Positions 21,286 through 30,864 of a stretch of DNA of 37,124 nt are shown piece by piece. The stretch comes from a virus. Position 1 is the stretch's first letter, and each line of letters starts with the position of its first letter. Location: positions 1 through 37,124 of the IMG/VR virus record IMGVR_UViG_3300049811_000810; one strand, given 5' to 3'. A program made the translations under genes and the position numbers. Under the pieces are notes generated by a model. That model was not told the origin of the DNA and searched no databases. It saw only the letters and a program-made list of their open reading frames with translations.

Positions 21286-22730
21286 GCAGACTTCAAGGGG
21301 CTGATCTTCTCGACGTGGACGGCGGCCAGCCGCTCGCAGGGATCGTGGCGGGGCTCACCCCCGAGGCGAGGTCCCGCGTGCCGCAGCTCGCATCGACGCC
21401 GCCGAGCACGACGCCGGCGGCGGACGCTCCGATCCCGAGCATGGCGGCGCCCGGTGCAGTCCGCCGGGGATTCGGCGCCCTCGCCGAGTTCATCGAGAAG
21501 TCGGGCGACGCGGTGCGGCACCTCTTCGACCCGTCGACCGAGATCGTCGGCGACGAGCCGGTCGATGAACGGACCGTGTTCCGGGGGCTGGCGGACGGCG
21601 ACTTCCGCGGACTCGAGGCGCTGGAGTTCGGTGCGGTCGACGGCCGCCCGGCGGTTGCGTTCACCGACTCGCGCGGCGAGCGGCAAGTCATCCCGCTGTC
21701 GGAACCACAGTGGATGGCCGCCCTCGAGCACCGCACGCGCGGACGCGAGCGGTTCGAGCTGATGGCACAGGAGCAGATGCTCCGCGAGCGCGTCGTCGGC
21801 GAAGTCGAGGCGACGCTCGGCATGATGCAGGGGCAGGTTCCGGATGGGCTCGCGAGGGCGCTCCGGATGCAGGCGAGGATCGATCCCGAGCGGGCGCTCC
21901 AGTCGCTCGCCCAGGTCGGCACGTCGCTCGGTCGCGACGGCGGCCGCAGCCTCGCGACGCGGGCGACGGCGGAAGTGCAGAGCGTTCGGCGCACGCAGAT
22001 TCTGCGGCAGCTTCTCGGCCAGGAAGAGTCGGTCGAAGTGCGGATGGACGCGCAGGACTTCGAAGGATTGTCGCCGGCCGCTCGTGCTGCGATGCAGCGG
22101 GCCCAGGCGTTGAGCGGTCGTCCGGCGACCAAGCGCACGACCCGCCGCGTCGGCGGGCTCGTGAACGACTACGACCAGGTCATGCAGCGTGCGTTCGAGC
22201 CGACCGCCACCGCGGCCGACCGGCTGCGGGCGTTCGACCTGCAGGCCCTCCCGACCCTCGTCGTCGATCCTTCGCTCACGAAGGCGTTCGACGGGCCCGT
22301 CGGGTTCTTCGACGTCTTCGTCGGCCGCGACGACGGGAGCGACGCGGGTCCGACGCAGACGCTCATGCGGCTTGCCGCCGCCGGGCAGGTCGGGCCGCGC
22401 GTGCCCGAGCCCGCCGACATCAACGCACGCACCGTGCAGGAGTACGCGGCCGATCTGCACCAGTGGTCGATGGACGTCCTCGGACACGAGCCGAGCGATC
22501 CGACTGCGGTCCTCGAGAGCGTGGTGCGGGCGCTCGCGCGACGCGGCCGGATTCCGACGTCGACCGTGCTCGACGCGTTCGCTCCAGCTCCGGCCGAACC
22601 GCAGGCTCCGCCCCCGTCACGATCGACGGCGACGAGTTCCGCCGCGGTCGAGACGGCAACCAACTCCACGGAGCAGCTTTCGCCCGCCCGATCGCTCATG
22701 CGGTCGTATCTGCAGGGAGGTCGGCCGTGA
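21282..22730 (+). CDS. Ejection-type internal virion protein (482 aa)
   Basis: GTG 21282 overlaps the preceding stop (GTGA). The 482-residue product is mostly helical, with an N-terminal disordered region (about 30-55, Pro/Ala/Ser-rich) and a folded helical centre (GFGALAEFIEKSGDAVRHLF). Next comes a long coil with TRGRERFELMAQEQMLRERV, then a region repeating GLSPAARAAMQRAQAL and an Asp/Ala-rich tail (TNSTEQLSPARSLMRSYLQG). No enzymatic motif was found. It is immediately followed, again by a GTGA overlap, by the giant polyvalent protein, with which it probably forms the ejected core. No family was recognised; the assignment is by position and architecture only. Confidence 0.5.
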   Translation: MSRLQGADLLDVDGGQPLAGIVAGLTPEARSRVPQLASTPPSTTPAADAPIPSMAAPGAVRRGFGALAEFIEKSGDAVRHLFDPSTEIVGDEPVDERTVFRGLADGDFRGLEALEFGAVDGRPAVAFTDSRGERQVIPLSEPQWMAALEHRTRGRERFELMAQEQMLRERVVGEVEATLGMMQGQVPDGLARALRMQARIDPERALQSLAQVGTSLGRDGGRSLATRATAEVQSVRRTQILRQLLGQEESVEVRMDAQDFEGLSPAARAAMQRAQALSGRPATKRTTRRVGGLVNDYDQVMQRAFEPTATAADRLRAFDLQALPTLVVDPSLTKAFDGPVGFFDVFVGRDDGSDAGPTQTLMRLAAAGQVGPRVPEPADINARTVQEYAADLHQWSMDVLGHEPSDPTAVLESVVRALARRGRIPTSTVLDAFAPAPAEPQAPPPSRSTATSSAAVETATNSTEQLSPARSLMRSYLQGGRP

Positions 22731-25700
22731 GCCGAATGGACGTCCTCGCCGTTCCGTCGACGTTGCCGGGCGGACTCCGCTCGTCGCCGTTCCGTCTGCA
22801 GCCCGATCCAAAGGTGTTCGCCGAGGAGGCGCGACTCGCCGGCGTGCCCGAGGCGGAGATTGTCGACCGCTACTTCACCTTCGAACGCGAACGCTGGCTA
22901 CCCGAAATGCGGTCGGTGTGGGCCGAGGAAGTGAAGGCGACCTACGGCGAGGTCGACGAGGACCGCATCGACGCGATGTTCCTCGACTTCATGGAGGGAC
23001 GGCCGCTCGTCGCTCCCGACGACCAGGACGGCTGGCTCGTCCGTGAAGTGAAGGACCTCGCAGACGGTGCGCTCACGAGCGCCGGGCGACTGGTCGCGGA
23101 CGGCGTCGCCGGTCTCGGCATGGTCGCGCTCGACAACGTCGTCGGTCGCTGGCTGGGCTCGAAGTTCGACTGGGCGGGCGTCGACCCCGACGAAGAGACG
23201 GCGCTCTATCAGCGCATGGCGCTCGTGCAGCAGCTCCGCGAGCAGTTCGGCGTCGCCGACGACCCGCGCAGCCGGGCGAGCGGCGTCGGTTCCTTCCTCG
23301 GCGAGGCGGCGACGAACACCGGTGCGTCCGCCGGCATGATCGTGGGCGGTCCGATTGCCCTCACGGCCGGACTCGCGATGTTCGGCGGCACGGGCGCGAC
23401 GAGCGCGGGAGACGATCTCGACCGGTTCACGGCGCGTCGGCGCGACCTCGAGCGGGCGATGGGGCTCGCGACGACGGAGCTGCCGGGCGGCACGCAGCGT
23501 GCGGCGAACCGCATGGTCGCCGGCGGCATCGAAGCCGGCGCGGAGTTCCTCGACACGGTGCTCACGCGCGGCATCTTCGGCCTCGGCTCGCTCGGCAAGG
23601 CCGCGAGCCGCAAGGCTGCGCAGGCCGTCCTCGGCGACGTCGCGAAGGGGCTCGCGAAGGAATCCGCTGAGGAGCTGGTCGCGGCGACTGCGAAGCAAGG
23701 AGCGAAGGCCGCGCCCGGTCTGATCGCGTCCGCCTGGTCGAAGCTCACCGCTGCAGCCGCAGCCGAAGGCGTGTCCGGCATGGCGACGCGTGCGATCCGG
23801 AGCGGCGTCACGGAGGGAGCCGAAGAAGCGGTTACTGCGGCCGTGCAAGGTGCCTCGAAGCTCGCACAGGGCTACGACCCGACCTACACGCTGTCCGACG
23901 TCCTGTCGGAGACCGGACGGGCGGCGGTCGTCGGCGGAGCGCAGGCGGTGGTCGGCGCTCCGGTGTTCGAGTTCCTTCGATCACGGGCGGTGCGTCGAGC
24001 CACGCGCGAGATGGAAGCCGAGCTGCGGCCGGCGCTCGACGATGCGGCAGCCATGGACGAAGTCTCCGCCGAAGAGGCGCTCGTCGAGCGGGACCGCCAG
24101 ACGGTGCTCACGGCAGACGGACCCGATGCCCTGCGCGCGGACCTTGCCGCGATGCTCGCCGGCGACTCGACGCAGACGGCCGTCGCGGTCGATCGCGCGT
24201 CGTTCATCCGGGACGTCGGTCCCGAGGAACGCGAACTGATGGAGCGGCACGCGATCGACGTCCGCTGGGATCCGCGGACGGACGTCGCGTACCTCTTCCC
24301 GGCGACCGACGGTGCGGCCGCGGCCGCGGTCGAGTCGGCGATCAAGGACGGCGACGGCGCGCGGCTCCTCGGCTACGCCGGGTCGGACTCGCTTGGCGAT
24401 GAGATCACGGGCGGCGTCGTCTTCCGCGACAACCTCGGCCGACCGATCCGGGTCTGGCCGACGACCGAAGCGAATCGCCGCGACGTGCTGGCCGCGGCGG
24501 GGTTGTACGCCCGAGCGACGGGACTGGAGGCGGCTCCGGCGGATCGAGCAGGGTTCGACGCCGCACGGAAGGGCGCGGCCCTGGTGGCACGCTCTGGACG
24601 GGGCGCTCGACGCCCGCAACCGGTCGAGGATCGACCGGTCGACCCGTTGCGGACCGCTCGTGCGGAGCGAAACGTCCTCACGCGACTGCGCACGCGGGCG
24701 GAAGGGATGCTGCGTGCGCGGCAGTCGCGGACGGGCGAGGCGGTCGAAGGCGTCGTCGTCGAACGCGTCGCGGACGACCTCCTGCCCAACTCGCAGCGGG
24801 CGATGGTCGAACGCTGGCGCGGGCTCGGAAAGGACGTCGTCGTCCTCACCGGGAAGGCGAACGTGCGGTCCGCGACCGGCAAGTCGCGCGAGATCGACCT
24901 TCCGCTGGATGGGTGGTTCGATCCGGAGACCCCGAACACCCTCTACCTCGCGACCGACCGGAACGGCCGGTTCACGGGTCGGAGCATGATGGCGACGCTC
25001 TGGCATGAGGCCATGCACGCGCTGCAGCGAGGCGAGCCGGGCGCGCGCCGATACGCCCGCCAGCTCGCGGCGGTCGATCCAGCGACGAGCCTGCGGGCTG
25101 CGAGCCAGTACCTCGAGCAAGGTGGATCGGCGCCCGAACTCCTGATCGGGACGCCGGCGCCACGACCGGCAGCGGTCGAAACACCAGGGCGAGCACCGCG
25201 TCGGGCACCGGCTCGGATCGCCGGGACGGCCGACACGTATGCGGTCGAAGGCGCGCCGACACTCGCATCGATTGTTCGTCCGCCGGCGGCGGTGAACCCG
25301 GCCGCCGCTCGACGGCGTCCGGACGCAGCCACACGGCTTGCGGCGATCGAGGAAGTGCCGCAGGCGACGACGCAGGCGCTCGAGTCGGCGACCGTCCGCC
25401 GAGCGGTCGAGGCGGTGAGCGCGACGCCCGCCGAGCGGCAGGCCCGCCGGATGTGGAGTCGGTTCGTCGATCACGTCGCGTATCGGCTGACGCGGCTCGG
25501 GTTCCGCGGCCGGATCGCGCAGCAGCTTCTCGCCGAGATCGAACAGCGGGCGCGAGGCGTCGCCGATGCCGAACTCGAGCTCGTCCGCGTCGTCGCCGAT
25601 CGAGCGGCCGCTCGTGCCGCGGCGACCGAGGAGACGGTTCGCGCAGCGAGCGAGGCCGCACGATCCTTCACGACGGCCGCTGTGCCTCGCCAGAGGGCGA

Positions 25701-28700
25701 TCCCCCTCGCAGAGGGGCCGACGTCCTCCCCCGATCTTCCGATCGCTCCTGAGTCCGCTGCCGGCCCCACGTCGGCGACGGAGTCGATTCCGCTTGCGAA
25801 CCCTGGCACGTCGACGGTCGACGAGTATCCTGTCGCCGATGAGCAAACCGACGCCCCAACCGAAGCGACCGACGGATCCGACGGCGGAGCGGGAGCAGAT
25901 GCAGGCGATCGAGCGGCGGATGCGGGCGGACCTCGCTCGACCCGCCTCGGACGCGCCACGGCTCTCCGCCTTGCGTCCGGCGGCGTCCTCGAAGCCCGCT
26001 ACGCCGCCATCGAAGCCGACGAGCTGATCCCGTCGCACGACGCGCGACGCAACTTCGCCCGCAATCCCGACGGCGACCTGAACGAACGCCCCTACGACGA
26101 TCCGGTCGAAGGCCGCGCCTCGCGCGAGACCGTCGAGCGGATCGCTTCGAATCCCGATCCCGAGCTGCTGACGACGGACACGCCGACGCCTGTCGACGGG
26201 CCGCCCGTCGTGAGCCCTTCGGGCGTCGTCTACGGCGGCAACGCCCGCACCATGGCGGTGCAGCTCGCCTACAGCCGCGACGGTGCACAGGCGGACCGGC
26301 TCCGTGAGGGCATGCAGGCCGCCGCCGCGAAGTTCGGACTGTCGGTCGAAGGCCTCGCGCAGCCGCTCATCGTCCGCGTCGTCGGCGACACCTACGCGCC
26401 GGGCGAACTGAGCCGGATCCTGAACGAGAGCCTCACGACCGGCAAGTCGACGGCGACGGAAGCAGTGAGTCGAGCGAACAAGCTGACATCGCGAACGGCC
26501 GCGACGATCGGACGGCTCCTCAACCCGGCGAACGGCGAGAGTCCAAGCCTTCGAGAAGTCCTAGCCGACCCGGATGCTGCCGCCACCATGGTTCGCGCAT
26601 TCGTCGCCGACGGCGTCTGGAGCGAACAGGACCTGCCTCGGTTCACCGAGGGACGCAGCTTCCGCCTGAACGACGAGGGCAAGCTCGTCATCGAGCGGAC
26701 GCTCCTAGCGACGATCATCGACGATCCATCGGTTCTGTCTCGGACGACGCCATCCGTTCGGAGGGCGCTGATGGGTGCGCTGCCCGATCTTCTGCGGGCA
26801 ATCCAAGCGGACGGCGGTCGCGGAGAACGCGTCAGGACCGTGCTGAGGACTGCGGCCGAGGCGTTCGGTCCGTGGAAGTCTTCGGGCGACACGTTGCTGG
26901 ACCACTTCCGCGACCAGCAGTCGATGACGCCGCCGCCCGGCTTCGGCGATGGGGCGGTCATGGCGGTGGTCGGAGCGCTCGATGCGTTGAGTCCAAGGCA
27001 GTTTCGGGGTCGCTCGGCCGACCTGGTAGACCTCCTCGGTCTTGACCGAAGTGATGGTCCGATGCTCGGGTTTGACGGCGGCATACAGCTTGAGCCCCTC
27101 GACGCAGACGAATCTCTGCGACGCGCGTTCAGGCTGGAGGACGAGCGGCCGTCTCCCGCGCCAGAACAGCCTCCTCCACCGGGCGGAACAAGCCCGCAAT
27201 TGCCGGACCCGCCACTGTCGCCTCGGCCGCTTGCACCGACGCCGACCGACGATGCGGGATCAACGGTCGAGACGCCGACGCCGGAGCTCCCGCAACGGCC
27301 GGTGGACGTTGGCTCGCAGCTTCTGGCGGATGAAATGCAGCAGCAATCAGGTGCCGACGACGATGCGCCGCTTCCGCGTGGCGAGCCGATCGACGGCCTG
27401 GCGAGCATTCGTCGTTTTCTTTTCCAGAACGCGGCCGGGCTGCGTGACGCGATCGAGCAGGACCGTGTGAAGTGGCGCGGGGCGCATGTCTGGATCGAAC
27501 GCACGGTCGTCGACAGCTTCGCGGAGCTGCGACGCATGCAGAGCGCACTCGAACGGACGATTGGCAAGACTTTGCCCGACGCATTCAATCCGTACCTCCA
27601 GCAACGCCTGCTTCGCGGCCGGCTGGGCGCGCTGCAGAAGGAGCTGGAGCGGCAGTACATGGAGCGGTTGCAGGCGCTTCCCGACCTCGGCCTGTCCGCG
27701 GAGATGCTGAGCAACTACCTCTACGCGCGCCATGCGCCCGAGCGGAACGCGTACATCGCGAAGATCAACCCCGGACTGACCGACGGCTCGGGCATGAGCG
27801 ACGTGGAGGCGTCGGCCATCATGGCGAGCTTCGCGTCGAAGGGGCTTCTGCCGCGGTTGGAGGCGGAGGCGGCTCGCTGGGACGCGTACCTCAGGCAGCA
27901 CCTCGAAATGCGGCGACAGACGGGCCTGACGCCCGAGGATGTCTACCAGAGGCTGGTGCACACCTACAAGCACTACGTGCCGCTCCGCGGTCTGGCAAGC
28001 GACCACACCGAGGACGAGTCCGACCCGATGCGCGAGGGGTACCGCCTGGGGCGCGGAATGCCGAAGGCGCTCGGTCGCACGTCGAAAGCCCAGAACATCC
28101 TCGCGCAGATTGCTTCGGTGCACGAGGACACGTTGCGCCGCGTCGAGCGCAACAAGGTGTGGAACCACATGCTGCGATTGTCGCGGGCGTACCTCGACGA
28201 CGAGGGCATCGTCTCGATCGTGCGTCCGACCCGCCGCGTGGTCGTCAACGGCAAGGTGCAGGAGCAGCTCGATCCGATGTGGAAGGACAACCCCAATCAC
28301 GTCGGGGTCTTCACGGATAGGGCGTTCGTGCACGACGGCCATCAATACGCGAAGGGCGACTTGGTCATCATGCGTTTGGACAGCCGGGCGCTCGCTGCTG
28401 CGATCCGCGACGTGCCCGATCCGAACGTCTTCATGCGCGTGCTGGGAGTCATCAACAGCGTCCGCCGATTCGTGAACACGGGCCCGGGAAATCCGCCGTT
28501 CGCGATCGTGAATGCCGTGCGCGACTTCGGGCACGCAAACCTGCGCAACTACGCGATCTACGGAGGCCGGGTCGCGCTCGAAGCGGATCGCCGCTACCTG
28601 CCGTCGTTCTGGAACGTCCTGACCGACTCCGCCAAGGACCGGCGGCCCTCTGGCTGGTACGGCAAGTTCGTCGCTGCGGGCGGGGAGACCCTGCACTGGC

Positions 28701-30049
28701 GGGAGTCGGGCCTGAAGGAACGGTCCCGCGACTTCGAAAAGATGCAGCGGGCGATCGCGGGCGGATCGTGGGAGACGGCGAAGGCGGCGCTCCGCACCGC
28801 GTGGAACCACTACGAATCCGTGTTCCGTGCCGCCGAACTGGCCAATCGCGTCGCGTTGTTCGCGACGTTGTCGGAGCGGGGCTGGACCCCGGCGCAGGCC
28901 GCGCTTGCGGCACGCGAGGTCACGGTCGACTTCGGATTGATGGGCGACGCCGGGTTCGTCCTCAACACCCTCTACCTCTACTCGAACGCCGCCATCCAAG
29001 GCATGCGGTCGGTGCATCAGGCGACGCAGACGACGCGCGGAAAAATCACGTTGCCGGGGCTGGTGGCGGCCGGGTTCTTGTCGGCCGTGCTCGCCCGGGC
29101 GCTCGGCGGCGACGACGAGGAGACCGGCATGGCCCGCTGGGATCTCCTGCGCGGGAACGAGAAGGCGACGAACCTGTACCTGCCCGCCCTCAACGGCTCC
29201 ATGGTGTCGATCCCGATGCCGTTCGGCTTCAATCTGCCGTTCTACATCGGGACGACCATGCACGACGTTTGGTCGGGCGAGCTCGACCCCGGCGAAGCGA
29301 TGGCGAGCGTGTTCGTGGCGACGATGGACTTCGTCAACGCACTGGGGGGTTCGAACGTCGGTCAGAACCCGGTGTCGGCGCTCGCTCCGTCCGAGCTTCG
29401 GCCGCTCGTCGAGCTTGCGATGAACGCCGACTATGCGGGTCGCCCGATCAGCCCGGGCGCATCGCCGTTCGAGTCGACGCCGTTGCCGCGCAGCCAGGAG
29501 ATGTTCGACGGCACGTCGCAGTGGTCGGCGGACTTCGCGCAGTGGCTGAACGAAGCCACGGGCGGCAACGACATCGATGCCGGGTTCCTCGACTTCAGTC
29601 CGAACCAGATCGAGTACGTCATCGGCTACTACCTTGGCGGCTTCGGTCGTTTCGTGAAGCGAAGCATCGACTTTGCCGGCGGCGCGCAGCCGCGGACGGC
29701 AGGCAACGCCCCGATCGTCGGTCGATTCATCGAGGACGGCTCGCGCGACGACCGCCGCGTGCACGAGCGCTATCGCGGCATCCGAGACGGCGTTGTTCGA
29801 GTCGAACGCGCGCTCAAGCATCCGGACCCGGCATTCATCGACCGTTATCTCGACGATAACCAAGACGCGGTCGCGTTGTTTGAGATGGTCCGCGACGCGG
29901 AGCGCTTGCTGCGCGACATGAAGCAGGTGCAGCGGTCCACGGACGACCAGGGCATCAAGGCGGAGCTTCAGGCCGGGGCCGCCTTGGTTCGGGCCGAAGT
30001 GGTCCGGGCGGCGCGGGAGGTCGAGCGGTTAGGTGCGGCCACCGACTGA
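22727..30049 (+). CDS. Giant polyvalent virion protein (zincin, DdrB-ParB-like and LPD38-like regions)
   Basis: A 2440-residue protein from GTG 22727 (GTGA overlap; ATG 22736 is the alternative). Residues about 110-230 hold hydrophobic helices (GASAGMIVGGPIALTAGLAM), and TEGAEEAVTAAVQGASKL (near 365) is a phrase common in such proteins. A zinc-protease motif LWHEAMHALQ occurs at H760-E761-H764, preceded by a strand. After a Pro/Glu/Ala linker, about 1090-1230 resembles the DdrB-type ParB/sulfiredoxin fold (VEADELIPSH-like start, PPVVSPSGVVYGGNARTMAV). About 1900-1945 contains GVINSVRRFVNTG and NPPFAIVNAVRDFGHANLRN, typical of the LPD38 domain of large polyvalent proteins. Another hydrophobic helix follows (LPGLVAAGFLSAVLARALGG, near 2110). 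Such proteins are packaged and ejected to defend or take over the cell. Domain identity is recognised by pattern; activities are inferred. Confidence 0.78.
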   Translation: MSRMDVLAVPSTLPGGLRSSPFRLQPDPKVFAEEARLAGVPEAEIVDRYFTFERERWLPEMRSVWAEEVKATYGEVDEDRIDAMFLDFMEGRPLVAPDDQDGWLVREVKDLADGALTSAGRLVADGVAGLGMVALDNVVGRWLGSKFDWAGVDPDEETALYQRMALVQQLREQFGVADDPRSRASGVGSFLGEAATNTGASAGMIVGGPIALTAGLAMFGGTGATSAGDDLDRFTARRRDLERAMGLATTELPGGTQRAANRMVAGGIEAGAEFLDTVLTRGIFGLGSLGKAASRKAAQAVLGDVAKGLAKESAEELVAATAKQGAKAAPGLIASAWSKLTAAAAAEGVSGMATRAIRSGVTEGAEEAVTAAVQGASKLAQGYDPTYTLSDVLSETGRAAVVGGAQAVVGAPVFEFLRSRAVRRATREMEAELRPALDDAAAMDEVSAEEALVERDRQTVLTADGPDALRADLAAMLAGDSTQTAVAVDRASFIRDVGPEERELMERHAIDVRWDPRTDVAYLFPATDGAAAAAVESAIKDGDGARLLGYAGSDSLGDEITGGVVFRDNLGRPIRVWPTTEANRRDVLAAAGLYARATGLEAAPADRAGFDAARKGAALVARSGRGARRPQPVEDRPVDPLRTARAERNVLTRLRTRAEGMLRARQSRTGEAVEGVVVERVADDLLPNSQRAMVERWRGLGKDVVVLTGKANVRSATGKSREIDLPLDGWFDPETPNTLYLATDRNGRFTGRSMMATLWHEAMHALQRGEPGARRYARQLAAVDPATSLRAASQYLEQGGSAPELLIGTPAPRPAAVETPGRAPRRAPARIAGTADTYAVEGAPTLASIVRPPAAVNPAAARRRPDAATRLAAIEEVPQATTQALESATVRRAVEAVSATPAERQARRMWSRFVDHVAYRLTRLGFRGRIAQQLLAEIEQRARGVADAELELVRVVADRAAARAAATEETVRAASEAARSFTTAAVPRQRAIPLAEGPTSSPDLPIAPESAAGPTSATESIPLANPGTSTVDEYPVADEQTDAPTEATDGSDGGAGADAGDRAADAGGPRSTRLGRATALRLASGGVLEARYAAIEADELIPSHDARRNFARNPDGDLNERPYDDPVEGRASRETVERIASNPDPELLTTDTPTPVDGPPVVSPSGVVYGGNARTMAVQLAYSRDGAQADRLREGMQAAAAKFGLSVEGLAQPLIVRVVGDTYAPGELSRILNESLTTGKSTATEAVSRANKLTSRTAATIGRLLNPANGESPSLREVLADPDAAATMVRAFVADGVWSEQDLPRFTEGRSFRLNDEGKLVIERTLLATIIDDPSVLSRTTPSVRRALMGALPDLLRAIQADGGRGERVRTVLRTAAEAFGPWKSSGDTLLDHFRDQQSMTPPPGFGDGAVMAVVGALDALSPRQFRGRSADLVDLLGLDRSDGPMLGFDGGIQLEPLDADESLRRAFRLEDERPSPAPEQPPPPGGTSPQLPDPPLSPRPLAPTPTDDAGSTVETPTPELPQRPVDVGSQLLADEMQQQSGADDDAPLPRGEPIDGLASIRRFLFQNAAGLRDAIEQDRVKWRGAHVWIERTVVDSFAELRRMQSALERTIGKTLPDAFNPYLQQRLLRGRLGALQKELERQYMERLQALPDLGLSAEMLSNYLYARHAPERNAYIAKINPGLTDGSGMSDVEASAIMASFASKGLLPRLEAEAARWDAYLRQHLEMRRQTGLTPEDVYQRLVHTYKHYVPLRGLASDHTEDESDPMREGYRLGRGMPKALGRTSKAQNILAQIASVHEDTLRRVERNKVWNHMLRLSRAYLDDEGIVSIVRPTRRVVVNGKVQEQLDPMWKDNPNHVGVFTDRAFVHDGHQYAKGDLVIMRLDSRALAAAIRDVPDPNVFMRVLGVINSVRRFVNTGPGNPPFAIVNAVRDFGHANLRNYAIYGGRVALEADRRYLPSFWNVLTDSAKDRRPSGWYGKFVAAGGETLHWRESGLKERSRDFEKMQRAIAGGSWETAKAALRTAWNHYESVFRAAELANRVALFATLSERGWTPAQAALAAREVTVDFGLMGDAGFVLNTLYLYSNAAIQGMRSVHQATQTTRGKITLPGLVAAGFLSAVLARALGGDDEETGMARWDLLRGNEKATNLYLPALNGSMVSIPMPFGFNLPFYIGTTMHDVWSGELDPGEAMASVFVATMDFVNALGGSNVGQNPVSALAPSELRPLVELAMNADYAGRPISPGASPFESTPLPRSQEMFDGTSQWSADFAQWLNEATGGNDIDAGFLDFSPNQIEYVIGYYLGGFGRFVKRSIDFAGGAQPRTAGNAPIVGRFIEDGSRDDRRVHERYRGIRDGVVRVERALKHPDPAFIDRYLDDNQDAVALFEMVRDAERLLRDMKQVQRSTDDQGIKAELQAGAALVRAEVVRAAREVERLGAATD

Positions 30050-30110
30050 GCGAACTCGGTCCGAACAGGTTCCGTACTGGAATCGCCCCTCTGCGGCGCT
30101 GTCGCCAACT

Positions 30111-30128
30111 TGTGTACAGTTGTCCACA
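30111..30128 (+). promoter_or_regulatory. Inverted repeat upstream of the toxin-antitoxin genes
   Basis: TGTGTACA (30111-30118) and TGTCCACA (30121-30128) form an inverted repeat matching at 7 of 8 positions with a 2-base spacer. It lies 44 bases before the GTG start of the antitoxin, where an autoregulating antitoxin would bind. TTGTCCACA also differs by one base from the DnaA box TTATCCACA, but a single near-match is weak evidence. No clear promoter hexamers were found. The other 100 or so bases of the intergenic stretch (30050-30171) show nothing further. Confidence 0.35.
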
Positions 30129-30171
30129 GACGTCTTCATTGGGAGACACTGGATTGGCCGAGGAGAGAGGC

Positions 30172-30864
30172 GTGCAGCAACAGGGGCTTGGACCCAACTT
30201 CTCGTGGGGTGCGTACACACCGGCGCAGGTCTCTGCCCTCGCGGGCGTCGAGTCGCCAGCCAAGGTGCGGCGGTGGCTCCTCGGCGACACGATGGGACAG
30301 GCCGCGTTGGAGGCCTTCTACGGCACTGAATCAGGCGTCCTGTCGTTCATCGATCTCATTCAGATTGTCGCGTTGCAACGGATCCGAAAGCACCGCGACG
30401 TGCCGCTTCCAAGGCTGCGGGACGCGATGCGGCGGGCCAAGGAGGAGTACGGGATCGACTTCGCGCTTGCGCGTCGGCACCGGCTCCTCAAGTTCGGCCG
30501 CGAGCTCGTGCTGGAACTGGGCGAAGAAACAAAGCAGTTCGTGCAGCTCACTGGGCGGCACCGAGCCAACTTGTTGATTCCAAAGGTGGTCGAGCCGATC
30601 CTCAAGCAGGTCGCCTACGACCCGAGAGACGGGCGAGCTTCTCGCTGGATGCCGATGCGCGGAGCTGGCTGCGCCGTGGTGCTCAGCCCCGAGTTCAACA
30701 TGGGCGCGCCGGTGGTCTCGCCCGGCAACGTCGGCGTGCAGGCCTTGTGCGACGTGGCGGAAGGCGAGGGCTCTCCGTTGCGCGCCGCGGTGATGTTCGG
30801 CGTCGGCGTCGAAGAGGTGCGTCTCGCGGTGCGCTTCAGGAACAGGATTGGGAAAGCCGCGTGA
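30172..30864 (+). CDS. vapB: VapB45-like antitoxin (DUF433)
   Basis: GTG 30172 is chosen because AGGAG lies about 6 bases upstream; an earlier in-frame GTG at 30112 lacks one. The 230-residue product has a helix-turn-helix at its start (AYTPAQVSALAGVESPAKVRRWL, residues about 13-35, written in two parts), then LSFIDLIQIVALQRI and RKHRDVPLPRLRDAM, as in VapB45-type antitoxins. A C-terminal DUF433 segment follows (VVLSPEFNMGAPVVSPGNVG, then VEEVRLAVRFRN). The family neutralises a PIN-like toxin and usually represses its own operon through the DNA-binding domain. It is coupled to the toxin by a GTGA overlap. It is also an addiction module for the prophage. Confidence is good. Confidence 0.75.
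   Translation: MQQQGLGPNFSWGAYTPAQVSALAGVESPAKVRRWLLGDTMGQAALEAFYGTESGVLSFIDLIQIVALQRIRKHRDVPLPRLRDAMRRAKEEYGIDFALARRHRLLKFGRELVLELGEETKQFVQLTGRHRANLLIPKVVEPILKQVAYDPRDGRASRWMPMRGAGCAVVLSPEFNMGAPVVSPGNVGVQALCDVAEGEGSPLRAAVMFGVGVEEVRLAVRFRNRIGKAA

Noticed and set aside
27347-29863. Minus-strand open frame of 838 codons inside the polyvalent gene
   Set aside because: It has no domain, no start signal and is antisense to conserved LPD38-like sequence.
30120-30128. DnaA box (TTGTCCACA) as an origin before the toxin-antitoxin genes
   Set aside because: It is a single site with one mismatch and no cluster or AT-rich unwinding region. It is better explained as half of an inverted-repeat operator.
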